A stretch of 37,500 bases of DNA, taken from the NCBI GenBank assembly GCA_009746045.1, contig RPFO01000016.1, positions 549,395-586,894 of the forward strand, read 5' to 3'. Numbering within the stretch: the first letter of the stretch is position 1; every line of letters begins with the position of its first letter. The position numbers and the translations under genes were made by a program. A model generated the notes under the pieces. That model was not told where the DNA came from and did not search any database. It worked only from the letters and a program-made list of their open reading frames with translations. Shown one piece after another: positions 20,010 through 27,999 of this stretch. The stretch comes from Mesostigma viride (taxonomy: Eukaryota; Streptophyta; Mesostigmatophyceae; Mesostigmatales; Mesostigmataceae).

Positions 20010-23000
20010 CTTCACGAGCGGGAAGGGTAAAGGAAAGAGAGAAAGGGCAAAGGAAATATTTTCCCCATGCACCACACGGTGTTGTCCCGTGCGGATGGTC
20101 GTTGCTTGGTCAAGGATCGACCACTCATAAAGCGAGAGCGCAAATGACAGAGCACGCTTGACAAAGCAGCCGCCCCACACAGCCCTCCCCCGCGTCTCTC
20201 CCACTTACAAATGTATAAGCGCTATAACGTAGCGCTATGTAGTCCCCGCTAGGACTAAACACCTTCACCAGCCAAGCATCTTCTAAAGATGCTGAACTAG
20301 AAAGCGCGTGTGGAACGCAAGTACCTACAAACACGCTCATGTGCTTGTGCGCAAGGGACGACACGCCCATGCAAGAGACCATGCATGCCACACCCCGCAT
20401 CGATTGTCGGATGAGCCACACCAGGGCTGGCAGTACAACAGGAGGGGCATGCTTGTAGGCACACTAGGGGTGCATGCGGTCGTCAAGAGGATGATGTACA
20501 GACGAGGAGGGTCCACAGACAACTCTATCGCCACACAACAGATACACGCCATGTTGCCGATGCGAGTGAGACCACAGTTGCGCCACACAGGCTGAGATCA
20601 GGAGAAAACACCGAGCCTGCCTGTGCAAAACTTTACTTTCCTACCAGGGGCCCTGTTTACCAGAGGCACGGCATTACTCTTCCCAGAGTATGTTTTCTTG
20701 TTTTCTTATCAACAACCTAATCTGCTGTACTAATCCGAACGATTACCAGGACCAACTCGTGCAGAACAGAGAAATGCCACAACAATAGTCATGTGACGTC
20801 AACCCTATCTCAGGTGTGTGCATCTCACTACAGGGAAAAGGCAGCGGGAAGGCAGGGCAAGGCATGGACAAGGAAAGGGAGAAGGAAAACGGAAGGAAAG
20901 GGCAAGGCAGAAGACAGTCATCAGCAGCGCGTGCCACATGGCGGGTGCCACATGCGTGGAAGGAGGATACTGCCTTGGTAGCGGCTGCGGGGGTAGTAGA
21001 TGTCCTCGCACTTGGGGCAGTAGATCTTGACCGTGCTGGTGCGGGGGATGTCTGACTGGCCCACGGGCAGGCAGGGCTGGCCCGAACAGTGCACGCGCGG
21101 GCAGCGGCCAAAGTCCACGTTCTTGCACTTCTCCAACTGGCGGTAGCGACCAGCCAGACCAGAGCATATCGGGGTAGAACAGAGCAGCAGGCAGGGAGGC
21201 AACAAGGTCAACTTGGGGAGAAACAGGTAGGGGCAAAACGATCAGAGGGGTGCCGCGTGTGAAGAGGCTGAGCAAGTTGCCTCGAGGAAAACACTCCGAA
21301 CTTTTGATGGGCTCTGGTCAAAAGTAAGGAGGAAATGGGTTCAGTTTCGCTGCGGAAACGGGCAGAGGGTTTGGACTAGCCATCACGAGGGCCCAACCTT
21401 GTCAGGGGTTGGGACTAGGCTTTGAGATGCCTGCACGGCAAGGGGGTGAACTGAGTGGTTCGAAATGCCGATGCATGATGCTAACGTGGGGCAAGCTGCG
21501 ACGCAAAGTCCAGGCCGGGCACACCGCGCACCCTATGCATACAAAGAAAGCACAGGCAGCAGGAAAGCGCGCGCCCTGCCAGGCTGGACAAAGGCCTTCT
21601 CTAAAGAGCACCAACCCAGTAAACGGGGCAGCGGGAACGCGCGTACGCCACTTGACAAATACCAACGAGACAGACACCACAGGCTTGACATCACTATAGT
21701 GTAGTGGCCATGCTATCGATAAGATAACCAGCAAAGGCTTGAATTTACTACAGTGGCCATGCTATCGATAAGATAACCAGCAAAGGCTTGAATTTACTCT
21801 AGTGGCCATGCTATCGATAAGATAACCAGCAAAGGCTTGAATTTACTATAGTGGCCATGCTATCGATAAGATAACCAGCGAAGGCTTGAATTTACTATAG
21901 TGGCCATGCTATCGATAAGATAACCAGCAAAGGCTTGACATTGCAAGGGTGTCAAACACGCATTAAGGGTCGTTGATTAAGCGGGCAATGAGCCACAATT
22001 GAGCCATGAACCAACATAGGAAACATTTCATTATTCCTCCCCCCCCACACTACCCGCATCACCACCAGCCACCACCGTGGACACCACCGTACTGCCCACA
22101 GCCACCTGCGCCCTCGCTGACCATCCAACGACCAACTAGTTGCGCCCACTCAACATCGATGCGCTGTTACCTGGTTCCTACCACAATGCTCTTGGCGCCC
22201 AATGACTCATCGACCATGGGGAAGCGGCGAAGCACTATAAAATGTTGTAACCTGCTCGCGTGCACCCAGCTATGCGTACTCCACAACCGGTCGCACTGCC
22301 CGACAAATCACCGCCCGCGCGATGAACCAAATAAACCACCACATGGTCTTCACTCAAGGACTGGAAAAATGCATCGAAAGTATCTAGTCTACACATGCTG
22401 ATCGAATCAGAACTCCCCTCCATGCAGCACCGCGATCCTGTTGCCATGCAAGGAACACGGCTTCATGACGCAACACGACCCTACCAACGAGACAACCAGC
22501 ACAGGAACACGGCTTCATGACGCAACACGACCCTACCAACGAGACAACCAACACAGGAACACGGCTTCATGACGCAACACGACCCCACCAACGAGACAAC
22601 CAGCACAGGAACACGGCTTCATGACGCAACACGACCCCACCAACGAGACAACCAGCACAGGAACACGGCTTCATGACGCAACACGACCCTACCAACGAGA
22701 CAACCAGCACAGGAACACGGCTTCATGACGCAACACGACCCCACCAACGAGACAACCAGCACAGGAACACGGCTTCATGACGCAACACGACCCTACCAAC
22801 GAGACAACCAGCACAGGAACACGGCTTCATGACGCAACACGACCCTACCAACGAGACAACCAGCACAGGAACACGGCTTCATGACGCAACACGACCCCAC
22901 CAACGAGACAACCAGCACAGGAACACGGCTTCATGACGCAACACGACCCCACCAACGAGACAACCAGCACAGGCTTGACATGGCCAGGATCCATAGAATG

Positions 23001-25451
23001 CATATTCACTACAGTGTGCTCAAAGGTATACGACTCAAAACATCGATACCCCGTGACTCTCCCAACGGAGGCGCGTGAATGAATGAATGAATGAATGAAT
23101 GAATGAATGAATGAATGAATGAATGAATGAATGAATGAATGAATGAATGAATGAATGAATGAATGAATGAATGAATGAATGAATGGATGGGTGGGTGGGT
23201 GGGTGGGTGGGTGGGTGGGTGGGTGGGTGGGTGGGTGGGTGGGTGGGTGGGTGGGTGGGTGGGTGGGTGGGTGGGTGGGTGGGTGGGTGGGTGGGTGGAT
23301 GGATGGATGGATGGATGGATGGATGGATGGATGGATGGATGGATGAATGAATGAATGAATGAATACAGTACGTGCATATAAGTTCTAGCACTAGCCGCGG
23401 AAAAGCGGACTGAAAAGTGGAATGGGTGACCCGCCCATCCCCCCCAGTGTCCAGGTCAACCGCAAGTGGTGGAGGCCGTGCAAAACCAAGCAAAAACCAC
23501 AAAGTTGCCATAACCTAGCCTTTGTCACCAAGACACCTATTGCCGTACACCGCCAGCTTTAGGTTTAAGATTCTCAGGTTTAAGATATTGAGACCCTGGA
23601 TTTTTGGAACTTGGGGATTAAGATCGCGGCGCTGGTTTGGGGAAATAAGATCTTAAAGTAGGCACCGAAGGCTGCTAAGAAGCGTTCACCCCCCCCCATA
23701 CCATAGTTCTCTCAGTTCAACGTTCAGTGATAATGTTTAAGATTGTCAGTCGTGGATTCCTTTTCTACCTTAAGATCGCAGCCCTGGATCGGTCAGACCC
23801 CTTTTTTAAACCTCAAGCTGGCGGTGTAACCTAGCTTTCACCACCAAATGCCTGACCAGCTAGCGTCTCATTTGACAGTGTCTCATATTGCAGTAACCCA
23901 CCACAACCTACAAAACACGGGACCGCGCCTTCTTTCCGCCCTTACCATCGTACTCATGCCGCTGGTCAGGATGTAGCGCACGTGGATGAGGCCGTACAGC
24001 ATCTCGGCCGCACTCTCCACCATCTCGTGCTGCTCCTCTGTCAGGATGTCGTCTGCCAGGATAATAACAGTTAATTACAAGAACAGTAAGATACACTTAA
24101 GCAAGTAGGAAACCAGGCGTGCGAGCGTGCGTCAGTACATCTTAACGCTGCCTCCCCATAAACATGTTGCCTGCCAGGATGCTGACAAGGATGGCGTAAG
24201 AAGGATGATGGCTTCATGAGCAAAGGGGCCGTTGCTTTAAGTTTCGACCAAGGTTGAGCGCACGCACCCCGTGCGGCTCCTTGGCCGGGGCGTCACCTGC
24301 CACGCTGATTAAAATAACTATATGAATGAGACAACCAAGAAGATAGATACACTGTGGGGCAACCATGTCGTCAAGGAAACAAAAGGCTTGTACTGTATCT
24401 CCTTTACCAGGATGACGACTCTCCTTAACCAGGGTGACGTCTGTCAGAATAACAAGGGCAGTGATATACCAAGGGGAATTGCATTGAAAGCACATATGAT
24501 TACTCTACACTGTACAAAAAGGTAGTACTCTGAAGTATAAGCAAGAATGTGATAAATTACGGCCAGTCACCCGCCGCATGCACAACATACTTTTCCAGGG
24601 TACCTCTCCGGGAGCAGAAAAACCACCAACCCGTGATTCAAAGTCTAAAGCCAAGCCTCACCTTTGTTAATAGAAAAGCACACATTACATTACTAGGTGA
24701 TGCCTGGGTAAAGACCGACAACCATATCCTTCCACACACAAAACGAACAAGAAAAAAAAGAGTTATTTTATGGTAAAAATAAAAATGATGGAAAGAAAAT
24801 GGAATACATCAAGAAACATCTTGGAAAAGAACCCACCATTCGGGGACTCCACGTCCAGGATAAGATCCAGCGCGTAGTCATAGTACGGGACTTGACTGCT
24901 CAGGCCGCTGAGGTTAAAATCATCCTGGATGTACTCCTCCTCTACTTCGCAGAAGAACTCGTTCCCTTTGAGCCCGCAGAACCACGAGATCCAGGACGTG
25001 TCCTCCTCATCCGTCCCGCTGAGGTCGGAGTCCTCACTGTCCGTTTCACTATCCTCTGCTACGGTACGCAATTTCAGGAAGGTGCAACAAAAAAAGGCAC
25101 AACAGGCAGTCTCGGATAAGGTCTCCTCGGCACAGACGAGAACAACGGAGGTTCTGCAGGGTAGATTTATTCAGGCTTTGAAAATTGAAGGCAACAGAGT
25201 GCTTTATATATACCTTCTTTCACGTAAAGACTCGTATTTCTCTCTCCTCCTCCGCGCCTCGAGGCAGCAGAGCCAGAGGCGCCGGAGGAGCCCCGGCCAC
25301 TGTTGCCCCGCGGGGCTCCTGCCGCCCCTTTATCCACGGCTTCTTCTACTCTTTTCTGGCTGCCGTCGTTCGCGGCCTCCTGCCCGAAATAGTTCTGCTC
25401 CTTCTTTGTACCACCGGAACGGCTTTCACCCGCCTGCTTTCCCTTGTACAT
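19747..25451 (-). CDS. CKB: Casein kinase II regulatory subunit beta, five exons
   Basis: CK2 beta dimerises through a zinc finger and docks two catalytic alpha subunits, forming the Ser/Thr kinase CK2 in nucleus and cytosol. Exons (minus): 25451-25214, 25055-24837, 24052-23946, 21136-20971, 20009-19747; total 993 bases, 330 residues. Intron phases 1, 1, 0, 1 agree across every junction. Diagnostic blocks: [60 protein letters not shown], the zinc ligands CPRVHC and [17 protein letters not shown], and [16 protein letters not shown]. The acidic serine-rich stretch before DTSW and the DVES segment are of plant type. A Gln/Glu/Lys-rich tail of about 45 residues follows FGFKIHGK and is not typical; an AAG|GTAAAG donor at that point leaves open a sixth exon. 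Intron 3 is swollen by satellites and a MITE. Confidence 0.93.
20010..20970 (-). other. CK2 beta intron 4
   Basis: 961 bases, GT...AG on the minus strand. Contains two purine-rich (plus strand) tracts at about 20020-20055 and 20830-20915; the first is the pyrimidine tract next to the exon 5 acceptor. No mobile element was recognised. Confidence 0.8.
20971..21136 (-). CDS. CKB: CK2 beta exon 4 (zinc finger)
   Basis: Runs from [15 protein letters not shown] to [12 protein letters not shown] and carries all four zinc-binding cysteines (CPRVHC and CPKC), which form the dimer interface in the family. Acceptor TACCGCCAG; donor GGCA|GTATCC, phase 1. Confidence 0.94.
21705..21949 (+). repeat. 49-bp satellite, five copies
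   Basis: Copies begin at 21705, 21754, 21803, 21852 and 21901, exactly 49 bases apart. The unit contains TGGCCATGCTATCGATAAG, then ATAACCAGCAAAGGCTTGAA. Preceded by a diverged half unit (CAACGAGACAGACACCACAG then GCTTGACAT) and ending GGCTTGACATTGC. It shares its AACCAGC..AGGCTTGA core with the 52-bp satellite. Confidence 0.95.
22453..22972 (+). repeat. 52-bp satellite, ten copies
   Basis: Copies begin every 52 bases from 22453 to 22921. The unit contains GAACACGGCTTCATGACGCA, then ACACGACC[C/T]ACC and AACGAGACAACCAGCACAG. Copies are nearly identical; the C/T site reads T,T,C,C,T,C,T,T,C,C. The last unit runs into GCTTGACATGG, as the 49-bp array does. Confidence 0.96.
23059..23070 (+). other. 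LINE-type 3' hairpin before the tetranucleotide tail
   Basis: CTCC-CAAC-GGAG, preceded by CCGTGACT and followed within six bases by the GAAT repeat. This is the same arrangement as at 34633-34646 and the other retroelement 3' ends in the window, so the long tetranucleotide tract is best read as an expanded retroelement tail. Confidence 0.65.
23076..23365 (+). repeat. Compound (GAAT)n(GGGT)n(GGAT)n(GAAT)n microsatellite
   Basis: About 290 bases: GAAT to about 23184, GGGT about 23187-23297 (roughly 27 units), GGAT to about 23344, then GAAT again. The GGGT block has more than 20 regularly spaced GGG runs on the plus strand, which is the template strand of CKB, giving strong G-quadruplex potential. 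Histidine/proline-rich minus-strand frames across it are artefacts of the 4-base repeat. Confidence 0.95.
23548..23826. mobile_element. 279-bp MITE with TA target duplication
   Basis: Begins CACCGCCAGCTTTAGGTTTA and ends in the inverted version (TAAACCTCAAGCTGGCGGTG), with TA on both sides (23546-23547 and 23827-23828). About 20 bases of terminal inverted repeat with one mismatch. There is no coding capacity; TTAAGAT-like words recur inside. Size and TA duplication suggest a Tc1/mariner-derived MITE. Confidence 0.75.
23946..24052 (-). CDS. CKB: CK2 beta exon 3
   Basis: Encodes [20 protein letters not shown] followed by [16 protein letters not shown]. The acceptor is CCTGGCAG and the donor ATG|GTAAGG. 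Copies of its acceptor region lie further inside intron 2. Confidence 0.93.
24053..24836 (-). other. CK2 beta intron 2 with copies of the exon 3 acceptor
   Basis: Starts GTGGGT and ends CTGGCAG on the minus strand. About 24437-24462 (GTTATTCTGACAG|ACGTC) and about 24163-24190 (CAGCATCCTGGCAG|GCAAC) are diverged copies of the real acceptor (GTTATTATCCTGGCAG|ACG). Next to the first, a 22-base block (GTCACCCTGGTTAAGGAGAG / GTCATCCTGGTAAAGGAGAT) is tandemly doubled. Confidence 0.6.
24837..25055 (-). CDS. CKB: CK2 beta exon 2
   Basis: Begins after a T-rich tract and GTAGCAG and encodes the acidic/serine stretch [18 protein letters not shown], then the N-terminal helical domain through [12 protein letters not shown]. 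Ends at AATG|GTGGGT, phase 1. Confidence 0.92.
25214..25451 (-). CDS. CKB: CK2 beta exon 1 (N-terminal extension)
   Basis: Encodes residues 1-79, starting [19 protein letters not shown]. The MYK/R start followed by a basic, Ser/Gly-rich low-conservation region is characteristic of plant CK2 beta. It ends at a GAAG|GTATAT donor in phase 1. The first Met follows a clean ACC context (TCTACCATG). Confidence 0.8.
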
Positions 25452-26162
25452 GGTAGACCCTCACTGTCTACCTGACGGAATCTGTCCGCTGGATGCGGAA
25501 GAAAGTTCACCCACAACGAAACGACGAGCTGTGAGGGCTAACGTTACTGCTTTGAAAGCAAAACAGTCCTCGGAAAAAATAGCAACGAACATGCTACCCA
25601 ACTAGGCGCCTGCGTGCCACACAACCTACCATTGGGTGTGAAACCGTCCCGCTCTTTACCACCACAACCTAGTCTGATCTAAGAAAAATGGCATGCGACT
25701 TGCGAGCCGACTTTCCACGGCCAAACGCATGAGCTCCCAACCAAATTGCTATTTAGCGGTCCATCGTATCATTGCATTCGGCAAAACTTCCCCACAACGG
25801 GCACGTCCGCTGGCCGTGACCGGTGACACCACGCAGCTGGGAACCGGTCCGCTATGGCCACCGCATGCACAGGCCGTCGTCTTCTATGTGAGCCATAAAA
25901 GTGACGGACAGCGCGCAGACGGAGCTGGTTGCGGCCCCGCCCTTTCCGTCGAGCATCTGACAAATTGACTGCAATGCTAGTAGCTCTAACGCGGGCGTGT
26001 TCGCTTATCCCTGGGAACTGGCTTTCGGCGACGGCGCAGCACGCGCTTGTACATGTCGAGCAGGGCGTTGACATGACCGAAAAGCTCCGAAAAGGCTGAA
26101 CGCCATGAGCCCACGACTCCAAGACAGCGCAAAGCACAGCACCGTACCTACGTACAGTAGAG
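25452..26162. other. 5' flank of CK2 beta, no other gene seen
   Basis: Presumed promoter and 5' untranslated region of CKB on the minus strand. No TATA box is evident and no second gene is supported. The right edge is the first copy of the TSD TACAGTAGAG (26153-26162). Confidence 0.5.
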
Positions 26163-26317
26163 CCGTTGGATCCAGATCCATTAATGTCGGTACACCAGCG
26201 CGGGAATAAACTCAACTCAACTCAACTCAACTCAACTCAACTCAACTCAACTCAACTCAACTCAACTCAACTCAACTCAACTCAACTCAACTCAACTCAA
26301 CTCAACTCAACTCAACT
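26163..26317 (+). mobile_element. Short retro-insert with (CTCAA)21 tail and 10-bp TSD
   Basis: A 48-base body ending GCGCGGGAATAAA is followed by 21 perfect CTCAA units (26211-26315). The insert is flanked by TACAGTAGAG at 26153-26162 and 26318-26327. TSD plus short-repeat tail indicate a heavily 5'-truncated non-LTR element of a family different from LINE A/B, since no CTCC-CAAC-GGAG hairpin is present. Confidence 0.75.
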
Positions 26318-26327
26318 TACAGTAGAG

Positions 26328-26476
26328 TCAGGGTAGAGTATGTATTTATACAGTTCAAAAGCAAGCAGTGAAAGTACTGCCGGACTGTAAAATGTTTCCT
26401 TTCAAAAGCAACAGCCGGCGGTAATTAAATGATCGAGAGGCCGGAGCCCCAGGGTTTACCTGAAAGGAAAGCTGTA
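26328..26476. other. Unassigned spacer
   Basis: No gene or repeat was recognised between the CTCAA insert and the left TA of the next element. Confidence 0.5.
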
Positions 26477-27428
26477 CAGTCATTCCCGCGTTAAGTTGTG
26501 ATCGCCCCCTAAAACTTTGCGCCGCAACTTAACGCGGGAACGCAACTTAACGGTAGAATTAGGCTAGCAGCCGACCACCTCCTCCTCTGACGGACTTCTA
26601 TACGGCATTCGACAGCTCTCGTCAAGCCCGATCGAGCTGCAGCGTCAAAGCCGGCCAAAGTCCATTTCCAGGCCAGATATTTTGGACAAAGGCGGGCAGC
26701 AAAACACGCCGTGGGCAGCCACGCAGTGAGTGCCGGCGCGCCTGCGTTTTATACCACAAAATAATGTGTGTTTTTACCCTCTGACTTCGGCTCTCTTTTT
26801 GGCGGGTTACTTAATTGCCGACCGGCCTCACGTTTGACTGTGACAAAACATGGGAACAGTCGTGAGGGAATTTTACTGTCAATGATGGCCTGCATGTAAA
26901 CACCGGCCGGCTATAATAACAGCATGGAGGCCCGCCGGGCCACAGGCAGCGAGACTGCTTGGGGCCTCAACGACCTTGTCGGTCTTTGCCGGCGCCCTTC
27001 TGTGGTGCATTCGGCATGATCGATGATGGTGGTAATTATGATTTCCGGCAAGATGTCTCCGTCAATTACCGCAGACCCTGCATCATGGTCGTGGATTCTT
27101 ATGTACCGCACCCGCAGGTTGCAAAACTGAATTTGTAAGGTTGGATTCGCGCTTTTCACCTAAGCGGCCAGCAGGCGGGGAAATTTGCGCGCGAGTGGGG
27201 CTTGCGTATTTTGCCGCCTAAAATCACGTAGCGGGTCCGGACTCACTGGTTGGCAAAAAATGGCCTCCTGCGCGGCCAAAAATGGCCTGACACCTACAAA
27301 TTGAGTCATTACCGCGTTAAGTTGCGATGGCCCCCATGCTTAAGTTGCGGTCGCCCCCCAAACTTCGGCGCCGCAACTTAAAGCGGGAACGCAACCTTAA
27401 GAAACGCAACTTAACGCGGGAATGACTG
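26477..27428. mobile_element. 952-bp Tc1/mariner-like element with foldback ends
   Basis: Terminal inverted repeats start CAGTCATTCCCGCGTTAAGT, and TA lies on each side (26475-26476, 27429-27430). Each end also folds on itself, because GCGTTAAGTTG is followed by CAACTTAACGC within the same end (26487-26540 on the left, 27312-27420 on the right). The middle holds no recognisable transposase; the 26911-27159 minus-strand frame has no known domain. CAGT starts with TA duplication are usual for pogo/Tc1-mariner elements. Probably non-autonomous. Confidence 0.7.
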
Positions 27429-27581
27429 TACTTTGACCTTACAGGACAAACTACTCTGTAGGACAAAAAAAAGGGCTCCCTGGGCCGTCTGAGGACGCCA
27501 TGAACCGCTACTGTACAGTACAGTACGCGGACTGCTTGACTGTACAGTGTAGGGTTGGGTCCACGCTGGATTCCAGGCAGC

Positions 27582-27879
27582 GAGTACGAGTACCGAGTAC
27601 TACTCAGGCTAAAAAAAGTCGGCGAGTACGAGTACCGAGTACTACTCGGGCTCAGAAAAACTTGGCGAGTACGAGTACCGAGTACTACTCGGGCTCAAAA
27701 AAGTCATAGGCGAGTACGAGTAGCGAGTAGTACTCGAGCTCAAAAAAGTAGGCGAGTACGAGTAACGAGTAGTACTCAGGCTAAAAAAAGTCGGCGAGTA
27801 CGAGTACCGAGTACTACTCAGGCTAAAAAAAGTCGGCGAGTACGAGTACCGAGGAATACACAAATACGCTACAAGCGCA
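27582..27879 (+). repeat. Left 42-bp subterminal minisatellite (seven copies)
   Basis: Copies start at 27582, 27624, 27667, 27712, 27754, 27796 and 27838. The unit is GAGTACGAGTACCGAGTACT, then ACTCRGGCTAAAAAAAGTCGGC, with a partly palindromic GAGTA/TACTC core. The Arg-rich open frame across it exists only because the unit length is a multiple of three. Confidence 0.9.
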
Positions 27880-27973
27880 GATGGCTATGGCGGCGTAAAG
27901 GATAGTAGGCGATAGACTCGACCATTCGCGACCGGGAAGATACCTCCAGATTCTTCGTTAACCCATAGTCCGT

Positions 27974-27999
27974 AAACTACCCGACCTGTCGGGTAGTTT
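27974..27999. other. Perfect 12-bp hairpin
   Basis: AAACTACCCGAC and its exact complement are separated by two bases (CT). It lies about 1.8 kb upstream of LINE B ORF1 and could mark an element boundary or a foldback scar. Confidence 0.7.

Larger units (their letters stand above)
21137..23945 (-). other. CK2 beta intron 3, enlarged by repeats
   Basis: 2.8 kb, starting GTAAGG and ending CGCCAG on the minus strand. It hosts the 49-bp satellite, the 52-bp satellite, the hairpin plus tetranucleotide tail and the 279-bp MITE. 21250-21690 and 21950-22440 contain no recognisable gene. Confidence 0.85.

Noticed and set aside
22453-22972. CRISPR-like regular array
   Set aside because: There are no distinct spacers; whole 52-base units repeat head to tail, and the context is a eukaryotic intron.
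23009-23511. Two minus-strand frames rich in HSFI, THPP and HPSI
   Set aside because: A 4-base repeat without stops gives open frames on every phase; these are translations of the GAAT/GGGT/GGAT microsatellite.
24214-24495. Minus-strand frame in CK2 beta intron 2 as an extra exon
   Set aside because: Exons 2 and 3 join in phase and match the family without it; only the acceptor-like copy is of interest and is reported separately.
25769-26215. 148-residue minus-strand frame upstream of CK2 beta
   Set aside because: Overlaps a TSD-flanked retro-insert at its 5' end and shows no known domain.
27555-27905. Arg/Ser-rich frame with repeated RRVRVPSTT units (also 36522-37010)
   Set aside because: Follows the 42-bp minisatellite, whose length is a multiple of three; it lies in transposon subterminal DNA, not in a gene.
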